Source: Lachnospiraceae bacterium
Lineage (GTDB): Bacteria; Bacillota; Clostridia; Lachnospirales; Lachnospiraceae
Length of the DNA: 64,000 nucleotides
Reading direction: 5' to 3'
NCBI GenBank assembly: GCA_022791755.1
Contig: JAAVZR010000043.1
Coordinates: 1-64,000 of the forward strand
The notes below the pieces were generated by a model that ran no database searches, was not told the DNA's origin, and saw nothing but the letters and a program-made list of their open reading frames with translations. Numbering within the stretch: the stretch's first letter is position 1; each line of letters begins with the position of its first letter. Position numbers and translations under genes: made by a program. Below, piece by piece: positions 53,196-62,089 of the stretch.

Positions 53196-54283
53196 TATAT
53201 TTTCTCTGGAATTTCAGAAGAAAAAGGAATGGCCGGGAAGACAAACTCATACTCAATTCTGTGATGATAGCGCTCCCCCTCCTCAAGGATCCGCGGATTA
53301 AACTCCGGCCGGTTCACCGCATTGGGAAAACACTGGCATTCCAGCGCCACCGCACAGTCTTCCGACGATCTGATCCCGCCGGCCAGCCCATAGCTGCCGT
53401 CGATATAGCCTCCGGAATAGACCACCATGCAGCGCCCGGTGGCGCTCTTTATCCGCACGCTGCGGCCGCTGGCCGGGTCCGTCAGCTGCGCCAGCACCGC
53501 TTTACTCTTTGCCGCCTCACGGACATCAAACCCATGGTCCAGCCCCCTGGCGATCATCAGCTGGTCGTTCTCCGGGTCCGCCTCAAACGCGTCGCGGATC
53601 ACCTTCCCTTCCCGGAAATCAAAGGGCGTTCCCTCCACCGGCGCCAGCTCCAAGGGCAGATGGCGGTCATCGCAGCGCATATAGCGGCTCGCCGGCAGCC
53701 TCAGATACTGTTCCAGCCCGGACCTGCCAAAATCTCCTGACATATTAAAATATGCGTGATTCGTCATATCGATATAGGTAGCCCGGTCTGAAACGGCATT
53801 ATAATCCACAGTCAGGCGGTTTTCATTGTCCAGCCGGTAGGTAGCCGAAAAAACACGGTTACCCGGAAAGCCTTCCAGATCCTCCGGAAGCACCACCGTA
53901 AGCCCCAGCCTGGCCTCGCCGTCCCTGGCAAAGGCCTGCAATACGGTCCATTCCAGAAAAGAAGCGTTTACCGCGCCGCCATGCAGGCAGGTAGCGCCGT
54001 TTTCATTGGGCTTCAGAGGATATATCTTATTGCCGATCGCAAAACGGCTCCCGGCGATGCGCCCCGCCACCGGCGCCACCGTCGCTCCCGCGTACAGTCC
54101 GTTGGAAGCGTAGCACTGCGGGTCCTCAAAGTTCAGACATACGTTGACCGGTCCCCCGGCACAGGGCAGCTCCACCCTCTCGATGGCAGCCCCCATGACG
54201 CCGATCTGCACGGTCATGCCGTTATCATTTTCCAGCCGGTACGCACCGGTCTTACCGGCTCTGTCCACCTTTGTAATCTTCAT
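53192..54283 (-). CDS. galM: Aldose 1-epimerase (galactose mutarotase)
   Basis: Interconverts alpha and beta anomers of aldoses such as galactose. Length 363 aa from the ATG at 54283, which follows GGAGGAGAAAGG; the upstream frame is a spurious extension. Visible family features: YASNGLYAGATVAPVAGRI (only partly quoted), the catalytic His in TNHAYFNMSG, LDHGFDV with the late Asp, and a C-terminal ALECQCFPNAVNRP with the Glu region. Single-gene unit with its own promoter. It is not linked to other galactose genes, so its role may be general. Confidence 0.94.
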   Translation of the reverse strand: MKITKVDRAGKTGAYRLENDNGMTVQIGVMGAAIERVELPCAGGPVNVCLNFEDPQCYASNGLYAGATVAPVAGRIAGSRFAIGNKIYPLKPNENGATCLHGGAVNASFLEWTVLQAFARDGEARLGLTVVLPEDLEGFPGNRVFSATYRLDNENRLTVDYNAVSDRATYIDMTNHAYFNMSGDFGRSGLEQYLRLPASRYMRCDDRHLPLELAPVEGTPFDFREGKVIRDAFEADPENDQLMIARGLDHGFDVREAAKSKAVLAQLTDPASGRSVRIKSATGRCMVVYSGGYIDGSYGLAGGIRSSEDCAVALECQCFPNAVNRPEFNPRILEEGERYHHRIEYEFVFPAIPFSSEIPEKIY

Positions 54284-54354
54284 ACCTTTCTCCTCCTCCG
54301 GTTTCACAATTATTCGACGGCTTCCGGTTTCGCCGTGCCTTCTTCCTCACACCT

Positions 54355-54383
54355 ATTATACATGACGGAGCAAGGTCCGTCTA
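54355..54383 (-). promoter_or_regulatory. Promoter of galM
   Basis: On the minus strand TAGACG (54378-54383), 17-base spacer, TATAAT (54355-54360). A small inverted repeat, GACGGA with TCCGTC, overlaps the -35 and spacer and could be an operator or a weak terminator for the upstream ABC-F gene. Confidence 0.6.
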
Positions 54384-54400
54384 CTGCGAAGTGGCATGTT

Positions 54401-56320
54401 TTACTGCCCTTCCTGTCCGGCAATTTTTGCTGCCAGTTCCTCCAGATATACCCACCGCTCCATCTTTGCCTCCAGGGCTGTCTCCGTCTCCTCCTTCTCC
54501 TTCATCAGACCTCCCAGTTTCACGAAATCCCGGCTGGCTCTGACGATTTCTTCCTCCAGATCTGCCAGTTTCTCCTCCAGAGCCGCCATCTCCGTCTCTA
54601 TGACCTCGTACTCCTTCTGCTCTTTATAGGTGAATCTCAGCTTCTGAGGCCCCCGGCTGCGCCTTTCCCTCTCTGCCGCCCTGTCCCATGCGGCTTCTCC
54701 CTTTTCAGTCCTGCCGCCCTTCGCTGCGGCGCCGTTTCCGGCAGCCGCGCCTGTCCCGCCTGATTTCGCAGCCTCCAGAACTTCCGCCTCTCTTCGCAGA
54801 GCATAATCCGTATAACCGCCCTCATACTGTGTCAGACTCCCGTCCTCCCCAAAGGCAAAGATCCGCCTCATGGTCCGGTCCAGAAAATACCGGTCATGGG
54901 AGACGGCGATGACAATCCCCTCATAGCTGTCCAGATAATCCTCCAGAATCGTCAGCGTCGCAATATCCAGATTATTCGTGGGCTCGTCAAGCACCAGCAC
55001 ATTGGGCGCTTTCGCCAGTACCCGAAGCAGATTCAGACGACGCCGCTCCCCGCCGGAAAGCCGCCCAATCCTTGTGTACTGCATCTGAGGCGGAAAAAGA
55101 AACTTCTCCAGCATAGCCGACGCGGATATCAGCCCATCCGCTGTCCGCACATATTCCGCCGTATCCCGGATATAATCAATGACATTTTGATTCGGATCCA
55201 TGTAAAAAGGACTGTCCGCTTCTGCCGCCCCATCACCGTCCGTCCTTTTTTCACAGGACAACTCCTGCGCATAATACCCGATACAGACCGTCTGCCCCAC
55301 CACGATCCCGCCCTCATCCGGACGGAGAAGACCGGCCAGCATCTTCATCAGCGTCGACTTTCCGCAGCCATTGGGACCGATGAAGCCCACCCGGTCCCCC
55401 TTCAGGAAAATATAGGAAAAATCCCGGATCAGCATTCTCTCTTTGTATCCTTTGGAGATATGGGAAAGCTCCAGCGTCGTGCGTCCCAGCCGGGAGGACG
55501 CGGAACTGAGCTCCACCTGGGAATCCGCCTGGGGGCCTTTCCTGTCCCGAAGCTCTTCATATCTGCGGATATGCGCCTTCTGCTTCGTGGAGCGCGCTCT
55601 GGCTCCGCGCCGGATCCACTCCAGCTCCACCCGCAGGATCGACTGACGTTTACGCTCGCTGGCCTGTTCCATCTCCTGCCTCTGCGCTTTCCATTCCAGA
55701 AATCCCGAATATCCCCCCTGACAGCTGTACATCTGTCCTTTGTCAATCTCCACAATCCGGTCGGTGACGCTGTCTAAAAAGTACCGGTCATGAGTCACCA
55801 TGACCAGAGCGCCCCGCCATTTTTTCAGGTACTCCTCCAGCCAGTCCGCCGTGGCTCCGTCCAGGTGGTTGGTCGGTTCGTCCAAAAGCAGGATATCTGC
55901 CGGAGACAAAAGCGCCGATACCAGCGCCAGCCGTTTTCTCTGCCCGCCGGAGAGCTGTCCGGCCGGCTGGTCATAGTCCGTGATCCCCAGCCGGGTCAGC
56001 ATAGCCTTGGCATCGCTTTCGATACTCCAGCGATTCTCCTCCGTCACATTATTCCGGAGCACGCAGGACAGGCTGCTCAGATCCGGGTCAAAGACCGGAT
56101 GCTGGGGCAGATACCGAAGCACTGCGTGTCTGGCCATGGTGACTGTGCCCTCATCCGGAGTTTCCTCCCCCGCCATGATTTTCAAGAGCGTCGATTTGCC
56201 CGTCCCGTTGATTCCGATCAGGCCAACCTTCTCCCCTTCCTGCACGGAAAAAGAGGCGTGATCGAACAAAAGCCGCTCCGTATAAGATTTCGTCAGGTTC
56301 TCTATGGTTACCAAATTCAT
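54401..56320 (-). CDS. ABC-F family ATPase
   Basis: Soluble twin-ATPase of the ABC-F class, 639 aa from the ATG at 56320. These proteins bind the ribosomal E site; some confer antibiotic resistance by ribosome protection. First ATPase: GINGTGKST, LSGGQRKRLAL, LLLDEPTNHLD. Second: GPNGCGKST, LSGGERRRLNL, LVLDEPTNNLD. The linker between them has the basic ARARSTKQKAHIRRYEEL helix. A charged C-terminal coiled coil (about 555-630) follows. Which subfamily it belongs to cannot be settled by eye. A terminator-like hairpin lies in its leader. Confidence 0.93.
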   Translation of the reverse strand: MNLVTIENLTKSYTERLLFDHASFSVQEGEKVGLIGINGTGKSTLLKIMAGEETPDEGTVTMARHAVLRYLPQHPVFDPDLSSLSCVLRNNVTEENRWSIESDAKAMLTRLGITDYDQPAGQLSGGQRKRLALVSALLSPADILLLDEPTNHLDGATADWLEEYLKKWRGALVMVTHDRYFLDSVTDRIVEIDKGQMYSCQGGYSGFLEWKAQRQEMEQASERKRQSILRVELEWIRRGARARSTKQKAHIRRYEELRDRKGPQADSQVELSSASSRLGRTTLELSHISKGYKERMLIRDFSYIFLKGDRVGFIGPNGCGKSTLMKMLAGLLRPDEGGIVVGQTVCIGYYAQELSCEKRTDGDGAAEADSPFYMDPNQNVIDYIRDTAEYVRTADGLISASAMLEKFLFPPQMQYTRIGRLSGGERRRLNLLRVLAKAPNVLVLDEPTNNLDIATLTILEDYLDSYEGIVIAVSHDRYFLDRTMRRIFAFGEDGSLTQYEGGYTDYALRREAEVLEAAKSGGTGAAAGNGAAAKGGRTEKGEAAWDRAAERERRSRGPQKLRFTYKEQKEYEVIETEMAALEEKLADLEEEIVRASRDFVKLGGLMKEKEETETALEAKMERWVYLEELAAKIAGQEGQ

Positions 56321-56356
56321 CCGTATTATCCTCTCCGCCCTACATGGCAATACCCA

Positions 56357-56395
56357 GGAAAAAGGAGGTTGCCGCCCGTCATGCCACAACCTCCT
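56357..56395 (-). terminator. Intrinsic terminator after the DUF6485 gene, or attenuator of the ABC-F gene
   Basis: On the minus strand AGGAGGTTG, a 15-base loop, CAACCTCCT, then TTTTTCC. It begins 6 bases after the DUF6485 stop codon and 37 bases before the ABC-F start. It is a good terminator for the small gene, but the position also fits leader attenuation as known for resistance ABC-F genes. Confidence 0.8.
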
Positions 56396-56400
56396 CTTTC

Positions 56401-56592
56401 TCAGATCAGCCCCTTATCGCGACACAAAGCTTCTATACTTCTGTCGTAGGTAGCCTCCGCCTCCTTTGAGAAAAAGCACCCAGGTACCCCCTCCCCGTGG
56501 TCCCTGTGGTGCGCCACACAGGCGCAGCACTTTCCATGTCTGGGACAGTCATATGTACAGGGGCAGGGTCTGTGGTTATCGCAATTTGCCAT
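56401..56592 (-). CDS. Small cysteine-rich protein, DUF6485 family
   Basis: Protein of 63 aa with ten-odd Cys/His residues in a short N-terminal half (CPCTYDCPRHGKCCACVAHH), suggesting zinc or another metal. It matches the DUF6485 family found in clostridia; function unknown. The start at 56592 (MANC) is chosen because GGAG lies 8 bases upstream; a GTG three codons earlier has no spacing. A strong promoter at 56640-56668 and a terminator right after suggest a well-expressed single gene. Confidence 0.8.
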   Translation of the reverse strand: MANCDNHRPCPCTYDCPRHGKCCACVAHHRDHGEGVPGCFFSKEAEATYDRSIEALCRDKGLI

Positions 56593-56639
56593 GTCTCTCA
56601 CTCCTTTATCCAGACCGGTTTTATCCCGTTTTCGTCTTT

Positions 56640-56668
56640 ATTATAGCGTTTTCTCCCATACACTGCAA
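56640..56668 (-). promoter_or_regulatory. Promoter of the DUF6485 gene
   Basis: On the minus strand TTGCAG (56663-56668), 17-base spacer, TATAAT (56640-56645), about 48 bases before the start codon. Confidence 0.82.
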
Positions 56669-56711
56669 CCGGATTTTACGCAATTTTATATGCCGGCGCT
56701 TCTGCTGCCTC

Positions 56712-58034
56712 TCAGTCCTCCTCCCCCTTCCACTGCCGGATCTGTCTGAGCCTCTCTGCTGTGGCACGCTCCGCCCCTTCCTCTGTAGGCAGGTAGTAGC
56801 GCACGCCTTTCAGGCCTTCGGGCAGGCATTCCATATGGGTCAGCTTCTCCTCGCTGTCATGGGCATACTCATATCCCTCCCCGTAGTGAAGCTCCCTCAT
56901 CAGCCCTGTGGGAGCGTTGCGCAAAATCAGAGGCACCGGCTCCGCCAGCTGTTTCAGCGCATCGGCCTTCGCGTGTTCATAGGCCCTGTACAGGGCATTG
57001 GACCGGGGCGCCATGGACAGATAGACCACGGCGTGGGTCAGGTGGACGCTGCACTCCGGCATTCCGATAAAATGGCTGGCCTGATACGCATTCACCGCCA
57101 CCGTCAGAGCCTGGCTGTCCGCCATACCCACGTCCTCGCTGGCGAAACGAATCAGCCTGCGTGCCACATACAGCGGGTCCTCTCCGGCCTCCAGCATCCG
57201 GGCCAGCCAGTATACGGCGGCGTCCGGGTCGCTGTTGCGCATGGATTTATGTAAAGCTGAGATCAGATTATAGTGCTCCTCCCCGTTTTTATCGTACAGG
57301 AGAGCCTTTCCGCCGATGCACTGCTCCACGATCTCCCTGGTGACCACCGTGCGCCCGCTTTCTTCCAATGTGCCGTTGGTCACCGCCATCTCCAGCGTAT
57401 TGAGCGCCGTTCTGGCGTCACCGTTGGCAAAGACAGCGATCACATGGAGGAGATCTTCGTCCATGGCGATATCCAGAGACCCGAAACCTCTGGGATTTTT
57501 AAGGGCCGATTTTAATACTCCGGTCAGCTCCTCGGCCGTCAGAGCCTTCAGGACAAAGACCTTGCAGCGCGACAGAAGCGCTCCGTTGATTTCAAAAGAC
57601 GGATTTTCCGTGGTCGCCCCGATCAGGATGATGCTGCCCTTCTCCACATAGGGCAAAAAGGCATCCTGCTGGGCCTTATTAAAACGATGGATTTCATCCA
57701 CAAAGAGTAAGGTCTTCACTCCCATACGCCTGCTGCCCTCGGCCCGGGCCATGACCTCCTTGATCTCCCGGATGCCGCTGGTGACCGCGCTGAAATTGAC
57801 AAAATCCGCATGCGTGCGCCCGGCGATGATACTGGCTAACGTCGTTTTTCCCACGCCCGGCGGTCCCCAGAAGATCATCGAAGGGATCTGATCCGAATCA
57901 ATCAGACGGCGCAGCACCTTTCCCTGGCCCAGAAGATGCTCCTGTCCCGTAAACTCCGAAAGGCTCTCCGGCCTCAGGCGGCTGGCCAGCGGATTCGCCG
58001 TCTTTCTGTCGTCAAAAAGAGAATACTGCTCCAT
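56712..58034 (-). CDS. rarA: Replication-associated recombination protein A (RarA/MgsA)
   Basis: AAA+ ATPase related to clamp loaders that acts at stalled replication forks. Length 440 aa from the ATG at 58034; the frame upstream belongs to the SDR gene and is rejected. Features: the clamp-interaction-like N-terminus LFDD, LSEFTGQEHLLG, Walker A FWGPPGVGKTTLA, Walker B LLFVDEIHRFNKAQQD, sensor 1 GATTENPS, and the MgsA C-terminal tetramerisation region with RNAPTGLM. The start overlaps the SDR stop (TAATG), so the two are translated in tandem. Confidence 0.95.
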   Translation of the reverse strand: MEQYSLFDDRKTANPLASRLRPESLSEFTGQEHLLGQGKVLRRLIDSDQIPSMIFWGPPGVGKTTLASIIAGRTHADFVNFSAVTSGIREIKEVMARAEGSRRMGVKTLLFVDEIHRFNKAQQDAFLPYVEKGSIILIGATTENPSFEINGALLSRCKVFVLKALTAEELTGVLKSALKNPRGFGSLDIAMDEDLLHVIAVFANGDARTALNTLEMAVTNGTLEESGRTVVTREIVEQCIGGKALLYDKNGEEHYNLISALHKSMRNSDPDAAVYWLARMLEAGEDPLYVARRLIRFASEDVGMADSQALTVAVNAYQASHFIGMPECSVHLTHAVVYLSMAPRSNALYRAYEHAKADALKQLAEPVPLILRNAPTGLMRELHYGEGYEYAHDSEEKLTHMECLPEGLKGVRYYLPTEEGAERATAERLRQIRQWKGEED

Positions 58035-58879
58035 TACCCGTCTCCTCCCCCGCCATTCTTCCCGATGGCGTTTTTTCCTTTTCGTCTGTTCTTTTTCTCC
58101 TGTATTCTCCGGTTCACAGACACAATCACACCGGCCGGCAGCCATTTCATTGCCAGATATGCCATACGGTTTCCCATACCGGGGACGATGATGGTCTGCC
58201 GCCGCTTCATTCCCTTCAGTGCCGCCGCTGCCACGGCATCCGGAGCCATCCCCCGCATCGCCGTCCCGATCCCGGCCCGCTCAAAAAAGGGAGTGTCCAC
58301 CGGCCCCGGACATAATGCGCCCACATAGACCGGGCTCCCCTGCGCTCTCAGCTCCTCTGCCACCCCCCTCACCAGGCTGGCCACATAAGCTTTGGCCGCA
58401 TAGTAGGACGCCATGTACGGCCCTCCCGGCGACAGGCCGGCCAAAGAGGCCACCTGCAAAATGAATCCGCCGCCCCGCCGCTCCATATCCGGCAGAAACA
58501 GCTTCATCAGAAGCTGCGCTGCCTGACAGTGGACTCTCAGCATGGAAAGCTCTGCCCCGGCATCGGTGGAGGCAAAGCTTCCATACACGCCGAATCCGGC
58601 GCTGTGGATCAGCACCTTCACCGGGCAGCTTTGGTATGTTCCATGGAGACGGCGGCACTCCTCTTCATATGTCAGATCACAGGGAAACAGATCTACGGCA
58701 GAAGGCTGTCCCTCCCTTTTACAGGGCCCGGGCTTCAAAGATTCCAGCTTCTGCGCCGCCTCCCGCAGCTTTTCTTCGCTGCGCCCGGCCAGAACGATAT
58801 GAAACCCGCGTCCTCTCAGCGCCATCGCCAGTTCCAGGCCGATTCCGCTGCTGCCGCCCGTGATAATCGCGTATTTCAT
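58034..58879 (-). CDS. Short-chain dehydrogenase/reductase
   Basis: NAD(P)-dependent oxidoreductase of the classical SDR type, 281 aa from the ATG at 58879, which follows GAGGAGGCAGG. Cofactor loop TGGSSGIG, HSAGFGVYG, active-site Ser in VASLAG and the YYAAK catalytic Tyr/Lys. The C-terminus (after about 245) is basic and includes a hydrophobic stretch, as in SDRs of the DltE/YqjQ type. Substrate unknown. Between the ClpP-like gene and rarA, with a one-base overlap with the latter. Confidence 0.88.
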   Translation of the reverse strand: MKYAIITGGSSGIGLELAMALRGRGFHIVLAGRSEEKLREAAQKLESLKPGPCKREGQPSAVDLFPCDLTYEEECRRLHGTYQSCPVKVLIHSAGFGVYGSFASTDAGAELSMLRVHCQAAQLLMKLFLPDMERRGGGFILQVASLAGLSPGGPYMASYYAAKAYVASLVRGVAEELRAQGSPVYVGALCPGPVDTPFFERAGIGTAMRGMAPDAVAAAALKGMKRRQTIIVPGMGNRMAYLAMKWLPAGVIVSVNRRIQEKKNRRKGKNAIGKNGGGGDG

Positions 58880-58935
58880 CCTGCCTCCTCCGTCTCCCCG
58901 TTTTTCTTTCAGTCTATAACCGGCACAGCCGTTTG

Positions 58936-59793
58936 TCAACCGGCATTTTCCCCGGAATCGCCTTCCGAATCCTTCTTCCGTCTCTCGTCGATCATCCGGT
59001 ACAGCTTACCTAACGCCTCCCGGATTCCGCCCACCTCGTCGATCATCCCCTCCCGCACCGCATCCTCGCCGATCAGAATCGTGCCCAGATCCTTGGTCAG
59101 CTCTGCCGTGTTCATCATCATCTCCTCCAGCCTCTTCTGGGAAATACGGCTGTGAGCAGAGATAAAGCCGGTGATCCGGTCCTGTATCCTCTTAAAATAG
59201 TCGTAGGTCTGGGGTGCGCCGATGACCATACCGCTCATGCGCACCGGATGCACGATCATCGCCCCGCTGGGTACGATGAAAGAGTAATCCGGCGCCACCG
59301 CCAGGGGACCGCCGATGGAATGGCTGCCTCCCAGCACCAGCGATACGGTGGGAATACTTAAGGAAGCGATCATCTCCGCGATGGCCAGTCCCGCATCCAC
59401 ATCGCCTCCGGAAGTATTTAACAATACCAGCAGTCCCTCGATCTTTTTGTCATCCTCGATCTGCGCCAGCTGCGGCAGCACATGATCGTATTTTGTGGTC
59501 TTGCTCGCAGAGGGCAGATTCTCATGCCCCTCGATCTCCCCCACGATGCTTAACAGATGAATCTTATAATGCTCCTTGCTGTTTTCCAGCACGGTCTGGC
59601 CATACTCGCTGATCTTTTCATCCTTCAGTTTGTCGTTTTCCCGCCGGGTGTTTTCCTTATCCTCACGGGATGATCCGCCTTCTCCGGCAGCCGGATCATC
59701 GCCCTGGGACCCGTCTTCCTCATTTCCGAAATGTTCCTTTTCCAGCTGCTTCTCTGTCACAAATCTCCATATTTCTTCCTGTTCCTGTGCCAT
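58936..59793 (-). CDS. ClpP-fold serine protease, TepA-like
   Basis: ClpP/crotonase-fold protein of 285 aa from the ATG at 59793 with AAAGGAGG upstream. The first 90 residues are charged (Glu/Lys/Asp-rich) and variable. The core contains HLLSIVGEIEGHE, LLVLNTSGGDVDAGLAIAEMI (partly), then LGGSHSIGGPLAVA where the nucleophile Ser is expected, and a His in IVHPVRMSG. It resembles Bacillus TepA (YmfB), implicated in germination and secretion, rather than housekeeping ClpP. A 103-bp repeat lies immediately upstream, ending at the ribosome binding site. Confidence 0.8.
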   Translation of the reverse strand: MAQEQEEIWRFVTEKQLEKEHFGNEEDGSQGDDPAAGEGGSSREDKENTRRENDKLKDEKISEYGQTVLENSKEHYKIHLLSIVGEIEGHENLPSASKTTKYDHVLPQLAQIEDDKKIEGLLVLLNTSGGDVDAGLAIAEMIASLSIPTVSLVLGGSHSIGGPLAVAPDYSFIVPSGAMIVHPVRMSGMVIGAPQTYDYFKRIQDRITGFISAHSRISQKRLEEMMMNTAELTKDLGTILIGEDAVREGMIDEVGGIREALGKLYRMIDERRKKDSEGDSGENAG

Positions 59794-59806
59794 ATCACCG
59801 CCTCCT

Positions 59807-59909
59807 TTGCCCGTCCGATGTCCATATGGCTGTGCGTGTCCGAAAGGACTGGCTTCGCGTCGCAAGCACGCCCATCCACATGGCCGCCGTCCAGGGCTTT
59901 CATAATAAA
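59807..59909. repeat. 103-bp direct repeat, copy 1
   Basis: Nearly identical to 60034-60136 (offset 227; two visible differences, both around the GTCC-GAAA-GGAC hairpin). It contains small hairpins such as GTCC/GGAC. On the minus strand it holds an open frame starting ATGAAAGCCCTGG that runs into the ClpP-like gene; I consider that frame spurious. Looks like an interspersed or structured repeat family. Confidence 0.85.
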
Positions 59910-59953
59910 CTAACATGCACCGCTGGCGCGGCGCACCACCACGGCATGAAAGC

Positions 59954-59985
59954 CGATTGCTCCGCACTTCGTGCTCCCGCAATCG
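59954..59985. repeat. Nested hairpin between the two 103-bp repeats
   Basis: CGATTGC, then GCAC-TTC-GTGC, then GCAATCG form two nested stems within the 124-base spacer between the repeats (59910-60033). The spacer has no coding sign. The whole 59807-60136 unit may be a single structured element. Confidence 0.55.
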
Positions 59986-60033
59986 CCGCCTGTATTCGCA
60001 ATCCGGCCTATCGGCCTACTTGCTCATACCGGC

Positions 60034-60136
60034 TTGCCCGTCCGATGTCCATATGGCTGTGCGTGTCCTAAAGGACTAGCTTCGCGTCGCAAGCACGCCC
60101 ATCCACATGGCCGCCGTCCAGGGCTTTCATAATAAA
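60034..60136. repeat. 103-bp direct repeat, copy 2
   Basis: Second copy of 59807-59909. Here the minus-strand frame is cut short by a stop because of one of the two base differences, which argues against a coding role. It is followed by the terminator of the upstream gene at 60149-60181. Confidence 0.85.
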
Positions 60137-60148
60137 ATAAAATAAAAT

Positions 60149-60181
60149 GGGGATTGCTGTAACAAGAGAGAAGCAATCCCC
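60149..60181 (-). terminator. Intrinsic terminator of the deoD-yitT-radical SAM unit
   Basis: GGGGATTGCT and AGCAATCCCC form a perfect 10-base stem with a 13-base loop. On the minus strand it is followed by a T-rich tract (ATTTTATTTTATTTTATT). It lies about 110 bases after the radical SAM stop codon. Confidence 0.85.
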
Positions 60182-60291
60182 TAGATGAAAAAGGGTTACA
60201 AAACATTCGATTCATAACTCTTTCTGCTCTATAGTATGGCATATTGGAATTCTTTTAATCTGGAAATAAAAGGAAGTTTCAGGCAGTCCTT

Positions 60292-61227
60292 CTAAACTGC
60301 CCTCCCCTGCATCACTCCGTTTACCTTCAGGTAATGGTGCAGCTCGTTCAGCACCCGTTTCTTGTCCCGGCTCCACAGCGGAGCCACTAACATATCCTTT
60401 GGCCCGTCTCCCGTCAGACGATGGACTGCCACATCCCCGGGCAGGACCTCCAGACAACGGGACACCGCCTCAAAATACGCCTCCTTCTCCATGACAGACA
60501 GATTCCCCTGCCGATACCAGCCGGCCAGCTCCGTGCCCTTAAGCACATGTAACAGCTGGAGCTTGATCCCGTCGATCCCCAGCTGTCCCAGATACCGCAC
60601 CGTCTCCGTCATCATGGCCAGATCCTCTCCCGGCAGGCCAAGAATCACATGGACGATCACCGCATGGCCGCCCGCCCTGAGACGGCGTACCGCCTGCTCG
60701 AAACAGGGAAGCTCATAGCCTCTGCGAATTTTCCGGGCTGTCTCCTCGTGCATCGTCTGCAAGCCCAGCTCCACCCACACGGGTTTTTGAAGCGACAGCC
60801 GGTCCAAAAGCGCCGTCACCGGCTCCCCCAGACAATCCGGTCTGGTGGCTACGGACAGCGCCACGATCTCCCTGGGCTCCATGGCCTGTGAAAAAATCTG
60901 CTCCAGATACTCCACCGGCCCGTACGTATTCGTATAAGCCTGAAAATACGCGATATATCCGGTCGCCTCCCGTCTCAGAAGCCCCTTCGCCTGCCGCAGC
61001 TGCTGTGCCACCGAGAGCTTTGCATCCGCCGCATACTCCCCGGAACCGCCGGCGCTGCAAAACACACAGCCTCCATAGCCCACGGTTCCATCCCGGTTCG
61101 GACAGGTCATCCCGCCGTCAAGCGCCAGCTTATATACCCGTCTCCCGAACTGACGCCGCATGTACAACCCCAGGGAATAATAGGGCCGTCCGTCCGGATA
61201 TCTACAGATGCTTCTGGTAAAATCCAT
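60292..61227 (-). CDS. TIGR01212 family radical SAM protein (YhcC/YtqA-like)
   Basis: Radical SAM enzyme of 311 aa; members of this conserved family are of unproven function, possibly RNA or cofactor modification. The N-terminal cluster motif is spread as in the family: CPNRDGTVGYGGCVFC, with the final CxxC. Further typical stretches: YFQAYTNTY, SVATRPDCL, VWVELGLQT and LLHVLKGTELA. It overlaps yitT by 26 bases, so it is the last gene of deoD-yitT-radical SAM, followed by the terminator at 60149-60181. Confidence 0.9.
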   Translation of the reverse strand: MDFTRSICRYPDGRPYYSLGLYMRRQFGRRVYKLALDGGMTCPNRDGTVGYGGCVFCSAGGSGEYAADAKLSVAQQLRQAKGLLRREATGYIAYFQAYTNTYGPVEYLEQIFSQAMEPREIVALSVATRPDCLGEPVTALLDRLSLQKPVWVELGLQTMHEETARKIRRGYELPCFEQAVRRLRAGGHAVIVHVILGLPGEDLAMMTETVRYLGQLGIDGIKLQLLHVLKGTELAGWYRQGNLSVMEKEAYFEAVSRCLEVLPGDVAVHRLTGDGPKDMLVAPLWSRDKKRVLNELHHYLKVNGVMQGRAV

Positions 61228-62089
61228 GGATGCTCACTCCCTGCTGAATCACCATGAACGCATGAGGATCGTATTCCTTTAGAATCTGTTTCAGCATACC
61301 CACCTCATACTTGGACAAAATCACAAAAAGCACCGTCTTATGAGTCTCCCGGTACGCCCCTACTCCGTCCCAGTGAGTGACGCCGCGGCTCAGGCGCTTC
61401 ATTACCTCCCGCTCGATCTCCAGTCCGTCCGTGGCGGTGATAATCATGGCCTGCATATTGATATTCTGGGCATGGACCCGGTCCACCACCACGCCGGAAA
61501 ATGTGGCATAGATAATGGAATAGATCGCCACCGACACATCGAACATCAGCAGACAGATCCCATAAATAACAAAATTTACCGTCATTCCCAGCCGTCCCAC
61601 GCTGACGCTCTGGTTTTTTCTGGCCAGATACAGGCTCACGATATCCATCCCTCCGGAAGAACCGCCGAAATACAGAACCAGACCGATCCCCAGGCCCGTG
61701 AGAATACCTCCGATGATGGCCGACCCCAGCACATCCCCGGCCAGAAGTGATTCCGATACCTGCACCAAAGACAAAAAAAAGGTGCTGGCCGCCACACAGG
61801 TCAGCGTCTTCACAAAAAAGATACGGCTCATAGAGCGGTAGGCCAGCCACAGCACCGGCAGATTCAGGAAAAAATATAAGATTCCGGCGATGTCAAAGTT
61901 TCCGAACGAGATTCCCGCATAATCCGTCAGAAGCGTCCGGATAATCTGGCTGATTCCCATGAAGCCGCCGCTGTAAAGCCCGCTGGGCGAGGTAAAAAGC
62001 CCCACCCCGCAGGCATAGATCAGACTTCCGACGATACAGGCAGCAAGCCTTACCGGCTCCTCCGTCAAAAGGTTTTTCTCTTTCTTCAT
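61202..62089 (-). CDS. YitT family membrane protein (DUF2179)
   Basis: Integral membrane protein of 295 aa with about five or six hydrophobic helices in the first 200 residues (YitT_membrane), followed by a cytoplasmic DUF2179 domain (AMIITATDGLEIEREVMKRLSRGVT region; short form given here as RLSRGVTHWDG). Function of the family is unknown, possibly transport. Four-base overlap with deoD and 26-base overlap with the radical SAM gene indicate one operon. Confidence 0.9.
   Translation of the reverse strand: MKKEKNLLTEEPVRLAACIVGSLIYACGVGLFTSPSGLYSGGFMGISQIIRTLLTDYAGISFGNFDIAGILYFFLNLPVLWLAYRSMSRIFFVKTLTCVAASTFFLSLVQVSESLLAGDVLGSAIIGGILTGLGIGLVLYFGGSSGGMDIVSLYLARKNQSVSVGRLGMTVNFVIYGICLLMFDVSVAIYSIIYATFSGVVVDRVHAQNINMQAMIITATDGLEIEREVMKRLSRGVTHWDGVGAYRETHKTVLFVILSKYEVGMLKQILKEYDPHAFMVIQQGVSIHGFYQKHL

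Noticed and set aside
59794-60242. Small minus-strand frames in the 103-bp repeats
   Set aside because: One copy is interrupted by a stop created by a single base difference, and the frames simply translate the repeat; a coding role is not supported.
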